Of a DNA stretch of 13,955 nucleotides, positions 1 to 6,582 are shown one piece after another. Source of the stretch: an uncultured Lachnospiraceae bacterium. GTDB lineage: Bacteria; Bacillota; Clostridia; Lachnospirales; Lachnospiraceae. The stretch is taken from contig USJG01000047.1 of NCBI GenBank assembly GCA_900554925.1, forward strand, positions 1 through 13,955. The letters are read 5' to 3'. How positions within the stretch are numbered: the stretch's first letter is position 1; every line of letters starts with the position of its first letter. The notes beneath the pieces were generated by a model that saw only the letters and a list, made by a program, of their open reading frames with translations, was not told the origin of the DNA and did no database searches. Position numbers and translations under genes: made by a program.

Positions 1-154
1 GTACTTTGAACTGACCAACAATTCCTGGTGCTGTGCACGTCCGTCCGGAACCGAGCCTAAGATTAAATTCTATATGGGCGTAAAGGGAAGCAGCCTTTCG
101 GATGCTCAGGATAAGGTAGAAAAGCTTACGGAAGCATTAAAGTCTTATCTCTAA
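1..154 (+). CDS. Phosphoglucomutase/phosphomannomutase, C-terminal end (partial)
   Basis: The window opens inside this gene; reading from base 2 gives 50 residues ending at a TAA stop (152-154). The fragment contains RPSGTEPKIKFY, the phosphate-binding loop near the C-terminus of the alpha-D-phosphohexomutase superfamily, followed by the usual amphipathic final helix (DAQDKVEKLTEALKSYL). These enzymes interconvert hexose 6-phosphate and hexose 1-phosphate in the cytoplasm. In Firmicutes the product glucose-1-phosphate feeds UDP-glucose and dTDP-rhamnose synthesis, which fits a position just upstream of glycan genes, but adjacency alone does not prove a link. The family is clear from the loop. 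The exact substrate (glucose, mannose or glucosamine phosphate) cannot be decided because the metal-binding and substrate loops lie outside the window; a pgcA-like enzyme is most likely. Confidence 0.88.
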   Translation, partial: YFELTNNSWCCARPSGTEPKIKFYMGVKGSSLSDAQDKVEKLTEALKSYL

Positions 155-168
155 GTTTGGCATAGGCT

Positions 169-240
169 GCTGGCAAAAGGTGCCAGCGTATTTGGAATCG
201 TCCTGCTTTAGTCAGGGCGATTCTTAGGTTAAGGAAACCT
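169..240 (+). other. Three consecutive hairpins after the phosphomutase gene
   Basis: Three inverted repeats lie nearly head to tail in this gap. The first is GCTGGCA (169-175) with TGCCAGC (181-187) around a 5-nt loop. The second is an 11-bp stem, GAATCGTCCTG (195-205) with CAGGGCGATTC (213-223), containing one T-G wobble and a 7-nt loop. The third is AGGTT (226-230) with AACCT (236-240) around 5 nt. None is followed by a good run of T (only TTCTT after the second), so these are at best a weak terminator for the upstream gene. They may instead be a structured intercistronic or leader RNA for the glycosyltransferase starting at 277. The pairing is seen directly; the role is inference. Confidence 0.5.
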
Positions 241-276
241 GCGCTGAAATTACCAGGGATATACGTGGAGAGTAAG

Positions 277-1662
277 ATGGGAAAAATCGTTAAAGTCAGT
301 AATCTGAAAAAGACACTGCGGTATATAAGGAAAAATGGAATCCGTAAGGCTTATTATGCCATGAAGGAAAGGGTACAGACAGAGATTGCGGATAGCTACA
401 CATATGAGCCCTTAAAAGATTTTGATCTTCGGGAGCAGATAGAAGACAGTAAGAGGTTTCATATCAGGTTCAGTATCCTTGTGCCGGCCTTTGAGACCAG
501 GGAAGAATATTTGCGTGCCATGATAGATTCAGTTTTAAACCAGACCTACGACAATTTTGAACTGATCCTGGCCGACGCGTCTTTAACTGACCAGGTAGAG
601 CAAATCGTAAAAAGCTATCGGGATCGGAGGATCATGTACAGGCGTCTTAAGATGAATGCCGGTATTTCCGCCAATACGAATCAGGCACTAATGTATGCCA
701 CAGGAGATTATGCGGCTCTTCTTGACCATGATGATGTGCTGACGCCGGACGCCCTTTATGAGATGGCGGCATGTATTGACAGATATGAAAAAGAGGGAAT
801 AGAATTACAACTGTTATATTCAGATGAAGATAAATGTGACGGGACACAATCCTGTTACTATGAAGTAAATAGAAAACCAGAATTTAATCTTGATTTAATT
901 TTATCTAATAATTATATCTGCCATTTTCTGGTTTTAAAGCGTCAGTTCATGCAGGAACTGGGGTTCCGAAGTGTGTGCGACGGCGCTCAGGATTATGATC
1001 TTGTGCTGAGAGCAGTGAATGTGATGCTGGGAAAAGATAAGCTAAGGACAAGCAAGCGGGGGCTGCCTGTGGCACATATAGATAAGGTTCTTTATCACTG
1101 GAGGTGCCATGAACGGTCCACCGCGGAAAATCCTGCCAGTAAGCAGTATGCTTATGATGCAGGCAAACGTGCCCTGGAGGATTTCCTTCGCGCCAGAGGA
1201 TGGAAGGGGACAGTAGTTCATTTAAGGCATCTTGGATTTTACAGAGTGGAATATCAGCCGGATCTTTTATCCAACAGACCGGATACAGCAGTGGTAGGCG
1301 GAAAGCTGATCGACAGGAAAAATAAAATAACAGGCGGTATATATAATGCGGAGGGAGAACCTCTTTATCAGGGGATTCACAAAGAGTTCAGTGGATATAT
1401 GCATCGTGCGGTTCTGCAGCAGGAAGCGGAAATGATTGATATTCGATGTATGAAGGTGTCCCGGCCGGCAGAAGCTGTATTGGAGGAACTGATCGGGCTT
1501 CCCTATTTACAGCATCCGGGAACCGGGCGTTTTGACTGGCGTGACTGCCTGAATGAGGATGTGGATTATCTGGATTTAAGCCGCAGATTCTGCGAAAAGA
1601 TCAGAGCTTTGGGATACAGGATCGTGTGGGATCCGAATATGATTGAAAAGGTTGACAAGTGA
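277..1662 (+). CDS. Family 2 glycosyltransferase with extra C-terminal domain
   Basis: Predicted cytoplasmic GT-A glycosyltransferase of 461 residues that would add a sugar from a nucleotide donor to a lipid-linked glycan. About 60 N-terminal residues precede the GT2 domain, which starts near FSILVPAFETREEYL and carries SVLNQTYDNFELILAD, the DHDD metal/donor-binding motif (about residues 150-153), YSDEDK, and GAQDYDLVLR near residue 239 in the acceptor region. The last ~140 residues, starting around VVGGKLIDRKNKITGG and ending with GYRIVWDPNM, lie beyond the standard domain and resemble a second, degenerate glycosyltransferase-like half. Start choice: ATG at 277 has GGAG (267-270) six bases upstream; an in-frame GTG at 265 with AGGGA before it is a possible alternative adding four residues. 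The next gene begins 29 bases downstream, so the two probably share a transcript. Donor and linkage are unknown. Confidence 0.85.
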   Translation: MGKIVKVSNLKKTLRYIRKNGIRKAYYAMKERVQTEIADSYTYEPLKDFDLREQIEDSKRFHIRFSILVPAFETREEYLRAMIDSVLNQTYDNFELILADASLTDQVEQIVKSYRDRRIMYRRLKMNAGISANTNQALMYATGDYAALLDHDDVLTPDALYEMAACIDRYEKEGIELQLLYSDEDKCDGTQSCYYEVNRKPEFNLDLILSNNYICHFLVLKRQFMQELGFRSVCDGAQDYDLVLRAVNVMLGKDKLRTSKRGLPVAHIDKVLYHWRCHERSTAENPASKQYAYDAGKRALEDFLRARGWKGTVVHLRHLGFYRVEYQPDLLSNRPDTAVVGGKLIDRKNKITGGIYNAEGEPLYQGIHKEFSGYMHRAVLQQEAEMIDIRCMKVSRPAEAVLEELIGLPYLQHPGTGRFDWRDCLNEDVDYLDLSRRFCEKIRALGYRIVWDPNMIEKVDK

Positions 1663-1691
1663 CCGTGAAATATTAAAAGAGGATTTAATTA

Positions 1692-2660
1692 ATGACGAGA
1701 ACTACGGTTGTGATACCTAATTACAATGGAATAAAGTATATTGAGGACTGCCTGTCTTCTCTTGAACAGGGAACTGTTATCCCCAGGATCATAGTAGTGG
1801 ATAATGGTTCACAGGATGGAAGCCTCTTATTAATAAAAGAAAAATTCCCCCAGGTTCAGATAATTGAATTTGAGGAAAACACCGGATTCTGTAAGGCTGT
1901 CAACGCAGGGATCAGGGCAGCTTCCACCCAGTACGTTTTGCTCCTCAATAATGATACAGTGGCAGATAAGGATATGGTCAGATGCCTTGAAGAGGCCCTT
2001 GCTGCTGACCCCAAAGCTTTTTCAGTGGCGGCAAGGATGCTCAGCCTTTATGAGCCAGACAAGTTAGATGGTGCCGGGGATTTTTACTGCGCTCTTGGCT
2101 GGGCCTATTCCCGCGGCAAGGATAAGCCGGCAGAATCTTACAGGAAGCCCTGCCGGATTTTTTCTGCCTGTGCCGGCGCTGCCCTGTACAGACGTGAAGT
2201 GTTTGAAAAAATTGGATATTTTGATGAAAATCACTTTGCCTATCTGGAAGATATGGATATTGGGTATCGTGGGAATATTTATGGTTATCATAATATATAT
2301 GCACCGGAGGCAAAGGTATATCATGCCGGAAGCGCGGTAAGCGGTTCCAGACATAATGAATTTAAGGTAAAATTATCTTCCCGAAACAGTATCTACCTTA
2401 TTTATAAAAATATGCCTGCTTTTCAGATGGTTCTTAATCTTCCCTTTCTGGTTCTGGGATATTTGGTTAAATTTTTGTTTTTTATGCTTAAAGGCATGGG
2501 CGGCGTTTATCTTAAGGGAGTAGGAAAGGGGATAGGACTTTGTCTTTCCCCTGAAGGGAAAAAGAATAAAGTGAAATTTTCTGTAACTAATCTGAAAAAT
2601 TATTTTTGGATACAGGGACAGTTGTGGCTGAATATGGTAAGGCGTGTGCATGGGTTTTGA
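1692..2660 (+). CDS. Family 2 glycosyltransferase, rhamnosyltransferase-like
   Basis: Predicted 322-residue GT-A glycosyltransferase. The N-terminus TTVVIPNYNGIKYIEDCLSSL and VVDNGSQDGS are typical of the WbbL/rhamnosyltransferase-like branch of GT2. An NND motif at residues 86-88 (LLLNNDT) takes the place of the canonical DXD. FSACAGAALYRREVFEKIGYFDE and LEDMDIGYR form the acceptor-side motifs with the likely catalytic acid. The C-terminal third is hydrophobic and basic (around LVLNLPFLVLGYLVKFLFFML-like stretches, residues ~245-270), suggesting membrane association near the undecaprenyl-linked substrate. The start at 1692 has AGAGGA at 1678-1683, eight bases upstream. It lies close behind the preceding glycosyltransferase and 66 bases before a sugar-phosphate transferase gene. 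Rhamnose as donor is an inference from family resemblance only. The coding sequence becomes AT-rich toward its end. Confidence 0.85.
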   Translation: MTRTTVVIPNYNGIKYIEDCLSSLEQGTVIPRIIVVDNGSQDGSLLLIKEKFPQVQIIEFEENTGFCKAVNAGIRAASTQYVLLLNNDTVADKDMVRCLEEALAADPKAFSVAARMLSLYEPDKLDGAGDFYCALGWAYSRGKDKPAESYRKPCRIFSACAGAALYRREVFEKIGYFDENHFAYLEDMDIGYRGNIYGYHNIYAPEAKVYHAGSAVSGSRHNEFKVKLSSRNSIYLIYKNMPAFQMVLNLPFLVLGYLVKFLFFMLKGMGGVYLKGVGKGIGLCLSPEGKKNKVKFSVTNLKNYFWIQGQLWLNMVRRVHGF

Positions 2661-2675
2661 GGTGTAACATTGGAG

Positions 2676-2704
2676 TTGTACTTTTTGTAATAATATTGTA
2701 AAAT
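2676..2704 (+). promoter_or_regulatory. Possible sigma-A promoter before the sugar-phosphate transferase gene
   Basis: TTGTAC (2676-2681) is separated by 17 bases from TAAAAT (2699-2704). The -10 matches the consensus at five of six positions, the -35 at only three. It sits in the 66-bp AT-rich gap before the gene starting at 2727. AT-rich DNA makes chance matches common, so this may be an internal promoter or nothing. Confidence 0.35.
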
Positions 2705-2726
2705 ATTTGCAAGAAGGTAGCAGGAT

Positions 2727-4136
2727 ATGATAAAGGATAATCAAAAGTATTTTAATAGACTGCACGTGCTGTTGGATGCTGCTGTAGTGGCAATCTCCTA
2801 CTTGCTTGCATGGTATATAAAGTTCTGCACTGTTTTTGCCGACACAGAGCCTGGCGCAGGTGCCCTTGACATGAGGACCTATTTTGGTTTCCTCTATTTT
2901 CTTGTGCCCGAATATATTATTTTGTACTACTTTTTTCATATGTATGCCCCGAAGCGTGCCACCAGGCGTAAATATGAAATTGCCGGGATCCTTAAGGCCA
3001 ATACCGTAGGAATCGTAGTCTTTATCGTATTTCTTTATATGATTAAGCAGCAGGATTTTTCGCGTTTCATGATGGGAGCGTTTTATGCGATCAATATTGC
3101 ATTTACAACGATCTGCCGTACCATGATACGGAATATGCTGCTTTATTTTCGCAAAAAGGGGTATAATCTGAAGTACATTCTTCTGGTGGGCTATTCCAGA
3201 GCGGCAGAAGAATATATTACCAGAATTAATGCCAATCCTCAGTGGGGATATGTTGTCCGGGGGATTTTGGACGACAGGATTCCCAGCGGAACTATTTACA
3301 AAGGAGTAAAAGTAGTTGGCAGGATTGAAAACATCAAATATATTCTGCCGGAAAACAAGCTGGATGAAATTGCCATTACATTGGCCCTTAAGGATTATGA
3401 TCATTTGGAAGCTATTGTCGATCTTTGTGAAAAGTCAGGTGTTCATACAAAATTTATTCCCGATTACAATTCACTGGTGCCCAGCCATCCTTACACGGAG
3501 GATTTAATGGGGCTTCCGGTGATCAATATTCGTTATGTGCCCCTTACCAATACCTTAAACTGGGTTTTAAAGCGGGCAGTAGATATTGTGGGTTCTGCCA
3601 TAGGGATCATCATATCCTCGCCCATTATGCTGATTGCGGCGCTGGCGGTGCGGTTTACCAGCCGGGGGCCCGTTATTTTCAAGCAGGAGAGAGTAGGACT
3701 GCACAATAAAACCTTTAAAATGTATAAATTCAGGACCATGGAAATGCAGAAACCATCTGCGGAGCAGAAGGCATGGACCATAAAGGACGACCCGCGGGTA
3801 ACCAGGGTTGGAAAATTTTTAAGGAGAACCAGCTTAGATGAGCTGCCACAGCTTTTTAATATATTGATCGGAGAAATGTCGCTGGTAGGGCCAAGACCGG
3901 AGCGGCCCCAGTTTGTGGAAAAGTTTAAGGAGGAAGTTCCTCGTTATATGATCAAGCACCAGGTAAGGCCGGGACTTACCGGATGGGCCCAGATCAATGG
4001 ATACAGAGGCGATACTTCCATACGTAAAAGAATTGAATATGATTTGTTTTATATAGAAAACTGGACCATGGCAATGGACTTTAAGATAATGTTCCTTACC
4101 ATATTTAAAGGCTTCATTAATAAAAATGCGTACTAA
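2727..4136 (+). CDS. Undecaprenyl-phosphate sugar-1-phosphate transferase (WcaJ/CpsE-like)
   Basis: This 469-residue membrane enzyme is predicted to transfer a sugar-1-phosphate (often glucose or galactose) from its UDP-sugar to undecaprenyl phosphate, the first committed step of a lipid-linked wall or capsule polysaccharide. The N-terminal ~130 residues hold about four hydrophobic segments (for example AAVVAISYLLAWYIKF). A Rossmann-like middle region follows (around YNLKYILLVGYSRAAEEY), then a membrane segment near residues 285-310 (VGSAIGIIISSPIMLIAALA). The C-terminal bacterial sugar transferase domain shows FKMYKFRTM near residue 330, SLDELPQLFNILIGEMSLVG near 370 with GPRPERP after it, and RPGLTGWAQINGYRG near 413, which are the conserved catalytic blocks. 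Its length matches the long WcaJ-type subfamily. GAAGG (2713-2717) nine bases before the ATG supports the start. The sugar is not determinable from sequence alone. Confidence 0.92.
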   Translation: MIKDNQKYFNRLHVLLDAAVVAISYLLAWYIKFCTVFADTEPGAGALDMRTYFGFLYFLVPEYIILYYFFHMYAPKRATRRKYEIAGILKANTVGIVVFIVFLYMIKQQDFSRFMMGAFYAINIAFTTICRTMIRNMLLYFRKKGYNLKYILLVGYSRAAEEYITRINANPQWGYVVRGILDDRIPSGTIYKGVKVVGRIENIKYILPENKLDEIAITLALKDYDHLEAIVDLCEKSGVHTKFIPDYNSLVPSHPYTEDLMGLPVINIRYVPLTNTLNWVLKRAVDIVGSAIGIIISSPIMLIAALAVRFTSRGPVIFKQERVGLHNKTFKMYKFRTMEMQKPSAEQKAWTIKDDPRVTRVGKFLRRTSLDELPQLFNILIGEMSLVGPRPERPQFVEKFKEEVPRYMIKHQVRPGLTGWAQINGYRGDTSIRKRIEYDLFYIENWTMAMDFKIMFLTIFKGFINKNAY

Positions 4137-4306
4137 AGGGCAAACTTTCATTAATACGGAAGTTTACATTTCTTAAGGATAGATTAAAAAAGCAGCGGAG
4201 GGCTTGCCTAATAAGTGGTTTTGTGCGAAAATAATATCTTGTGAGAGATCACAGATGATAAAGCCCAACAAATTTAAATGAAGTAAATAAGGGAGAGATT
4301 GATTAT
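4137..4306 (+). other. 170-bp intergenic leader with dyad symmetries upstream of the LCP gene
   Basis: No gene is seen here. A short perfect dyad, TGTGA (4240-4244) and TCACA (4249-4253) around GAGA, lies inside a longer-range complementarity of GGGCTT (4200-4205) with AAGCCC (4261-4266). AAACTT (4145-4150) and AAGTTT (4161-4166, approximate) form a weaker pair just after the upstream stop codon. No convincing sigma-A promoter with good spacing is visible. The gap could be a structured 5' leader or hold an operator; I recognise no known riboswitch class. Confidence 0.3.
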
Positions 4307-5452
4307 ATGGCGACAACATCAAAGAAACCAGTTAAGAAAAAGGCAGTAAAACACGAAGAACCGGTTAGCGCAAAGAAGAAAAAGGTTCCGGCTTCCGCAA
4401 AGAAGCAGTCAAAGAAGAAACGAACCAAAATCCTTCTTTTTATTGTGGAAATTTTCATTCTGCTTATCATGGTAGTAGTTCTTTATGGCGTACTTAAGGT
4501 GGAAAAGGTTGGAAAGGTAGACCTGCCGGAAGAGGAAATCGTAATTAACCCGGAGGTGGAGGAAAAGGTAGAAACCACCATGAAAGGATACCGGAATATT
4601 GCGCTGTTTGGCGTGGACTCTACCACAGGCGCTCTTACCAAGAATACCCGAAGCGATACCATCATGATCGCCTCCATTAATCTGGATACGGGAGAGTGCA
4701 GGCTGGTCAGCGTATACCGTGATACTTACCTGAATTTAAGTAATGATTCTTATAATAAGTGTAATGCTGCTTATGCAAAGGGCGGCCCTATGCAGGCAAT
4801 CAATATGCTGAATATGAATATGGATCTGAACATTACTGATTTCGTGACAGTCGGCTTTGCAGGACTAAGTGATACGATTGATGCCCTGGGCGGTGTTATG
4901 ATTGACGTAGACGAGGCGGAACTGCAGCATATTAACAACTATCAGATCTGTATGGCAGAAGACCTTAAGAGAGATTATACACCGGTAACAAGCACTGGCT
5001 ACCAGTTATTAGATGGCCTTCAGGCAACTGCATATTGTCGTATCCGTTACACAGCAGGCGATGACTTTAAGCGTGCGGAACGCCAGAGAGAAGTTCTGAT
5101 GGCAGTAGCAGACAAGGCAAAGAAAGCTTCACCGGCAACCTTAACTTCTGTGGCAAATGCGATTTTTGATAAAGAGGAAATCTATACTTCCCTGGATCTT
5201 ACAGAAATCCTTGAGCTGCTTGGTGAAATTACAAAGTATGAGATCGTGGATCAGGCAGGCTTCCCGGAGGAAAGCATGCGCGCCACAGGAACCATTGGTT
5301 CTAAGGGCAGCTGCGTAGTGCCGGTATCTCTTGCGGACAATGTACAGTGGCTGCATGAGTTCCTGTTTGAAGATGAAGAATATACACCATCTTCTGCGGT
5401 ACTGGAGTACAGTGAAAAAGTGAAAGCCGATACAAGCGGTTATATAAATTAG
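4307..5452 (+). CDS. LCP (LytR-CpsA-Psr) family glycan ligase
   Basis: LCP proteins move a completed glycan from its undecaprenyl-pyrophosphate carrier onto peptidoglycan outside the membrane. This 381-residue protein has a cytoplasmic tail of about 41 residues that is very rich in lysine and alanine/proline, one membrane segment (about 42-63, with an internal Glu48), and an extracellular LCP domain from about residue 95 to 275. The domain shows IALFGVDS (Asp104), NTRSDTIMI (Arg115, Asp117), SVYRDTYL, the YNKCNAAYAKGG block, and IRYTAGDDFKRAERQREVL, which supply the acidic and arginine residues that bind the lipid pyrophosphate and metal. The C-terminal ~100 residues are less conserved. GGGAGAG (4291-4297) precedes the ATG by nine bases. 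Placement directly after the initiating sugar-phosphate transferase suggests it attaches the glycan built by this locus. A hairpin terminator follows. Confidence 0.93.
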   Translation: MATTSKKPVKKKAVKHEEPVSAKKKKVPASAKKQSKKKRTKILLFIVEIFILLIMVVVLYGVLKVEKVGKVDLPEEEIVINPEVEEKVETTMKGYRNIALFGVDSTTGALTKNTRSDTIMIASINLDTGECRLVSVYRDTYLNLSNDSYNKCNAAYAKGGPMQAINMLNMNMDLNITDFVTVGFAGLSDTIDALGGVMIDVDEAELQHINNYQICMAEDLKRDYTPVTSTGYQLLDGLQATAYCRIRYTAGDDFKRAERQREVLMAVADKAKKASPATLTSVANAIFDKEEIYTSLDLTEILELLGEITKYEIVDQAGFPEESMRATGTIGSKGSCVVPVSLADNVQWLHEFLFEDEEYTPSSAVLEYSEKVKADTSGYIN

Positions 5453-5458
5453 CAGATG

Positions 5459-5490
5459 ATCAAAAGGCCAACGAAAAAGCTGGCCTTTTT
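5459..5490 (+). terminator. Hairpin terminator after the LCP gene
   Basis: AAAAGGCCA (5462-5470) pairs with TGGCCTTTT within 5481-5490 around a 10-base loop, and the stem can be lengthened by ATC/GAT with one bulged T. The right arm ends in five Ts, the form of a rho-independent terminator. It starts only seven bases after the LCP stop codon and ends 26 bases before the next gene, so that gene must rely on read-through or a promoter overlapping the hairpin. Confidence 0.75.
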
Positions 5491-5516
5491 GATTTTGAGT
5501 ATGTATTGGGGGAATT

Positions 5517-6443
5517 ATGTTTGAAGTAGATGTAATCATTCCGGTTTATAAGCCTGAAAAAGAGTTTCTATTGCTTTTAGAACTGCTGGAGAGGCAGAGC
5601 CTTCCGGTGAATAATATTATACTGATCAATACGGAAAAAAAATATTTTGATCAGCTCATTACAGGTACGGATTTTTTTGAAAAGCATAAAAAAGTGCTGG
5701 TTAAGCATATAACGAAAGAAGAGTTTGATCATGGCGGTACCAGAAATTATGGAGTGTCTCTGTCGAAAACCGATTATTTTATTATGATGACAGATGACGC
5801 CCTGCCGGCAGATGAGGAACTCATCAGGCAATTGCTGGAGCCTTTTGCAGATGAAAAGGTGGGAATGAGTTATGCAAGACAGCTTCCTTCAAAGGACTGT
5901 GATGTGATAGAAAGCTACACCCGTTCCTTTAATTATCCGGACCGTTCCCTGATAAAATCCTCAAAAGATTTAAAGAATATGGGGATTAAGGCGTTTTTTG
6001 CCTCCAACGTATGTGCGGCATACAAAAGAGAGATCTTTGATTTACTGGGAGGATTTACAAACTACACGATTTTTAACGAAGATATGATTTATGCCAGGGG
6101 ACTTATTAATGCCGGATATAAGATTGCTTATGCCGCAAATGCCGGGGTGATCCATTCTCACAATTACAGCGGAGTGCAGCAGTTTAAAAGAAACTTTGAT
6201 CTGGGAGTATCTCATGCGGACCACCCTGAGATTTTTTCGGAGCTTTCCACGGAGTCAGAGGGAGTCCGCCTGATCAAAAAGAGCTGCGGCTATTTATGCA
6301 GCATTGGAAAACCCCATTTGACAGTTAAGCTGATTTGGTTAAGCGGATGGAAATTTATGGGATATTTTCTGGGGAAACGATACAGGCGTCTTCCAAAAGG
6401 AATGGTAAAGGCTTTTACCATGAATAAGAATTATTGGAATTGA
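5517..6443 (+). CDS. Family 2 glycosyltransferase, rhamnosyltransferase type
   Basis: Predicted 308-residue GT-A glycosyltransferase. It begins with VDVIIPVYKPEKEFLLLLE, continues with HGGTRNYGVSLSKTDYFIMM and a TDDA motif (Asp93-Asp94) as the donor/metal site. GIKAFFASNVCAAYKREIF and FNEDMIYARGLINAGYKI give the acceptor-side block with the likely catalytic ED pair, and VIHSHNYSGVQQFKRNFDLG follows. The HGGTRN and HSHNYS signatures are typical of proteins annotated as bacterial rhamnosyltransferases, so a dTDP-rhamnose donor is plausible but not proven. It probably extends the same surface glycan as the other genes of this locus. The ATG at 5517 has GGGGGA (5508-5513) only three to four bases upstream, a rather short spacing. 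A terminator-like hairpin separates it from the LCP gene. Confidence 0.87.
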   Translation: MFEVDVIIPVYKPEKEFLLLLELLERQSLPVNNIILINTEKKYFDQLITGTDFFEKHKKVLVKHITKEEFDHGGTRNYGVSLSKTDYFIMMTDDALPADEELIRQLLEPFADEKVGMSYARQLPSKDCDVIESYTRSFNYPDRSLIKSSKDLKNMGIKAFFASNVCAAYKREIFDLLGGFTNYTIFNEDMIYARGLINAGYKIAYAANAGVIHSHNYSGVQQFKRNFDLGVSHADHPEIFSELSTESEGVRLIKKSCGYLCSIGKPHLTVKLIWLSGWKFMGYFLGKRYRRLPKGMVKAFTMNKNYWN

Positions 6444-6582
6444 AGCGTGATTTTTATAACAGAATCAACAAATTTTTATCACAAATTGAACACAATTACC
6501 GGATATACTTAGCAATAGAAACGAAGAAGAAAAAGGGGCGAAGGATAATACGCCGGATGGGAAAGGAAAAGAGGTAATTGTT

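Noticed and set aside
2373..3404. Long minus-strand open frame of 343 codons opposite two glycan genes
   Set aside because: It spans the junction of two clearly conserved plus-strand genes, has no recognisable domain, an unnatural Lys/His/Ile/Tyr-rich composition and no ribosome binding site; it is a shadow of AT-rich coding DNA.
4240..4253. TGTGA-TCACA dyad as a CRP/FNR-type binding site
   Set aside because: The half-sites are separated by four bases instead of the six required, and no promoter is properly placed beside it. Kept only as a generic dyad.
6481..6520. Promoter from TTGAAC and TATACT before the HtrA gene
   Set aside because: The two hexamers are separated by only about 12 bases, too short for a sigma-A promoter, and no better pair was found.
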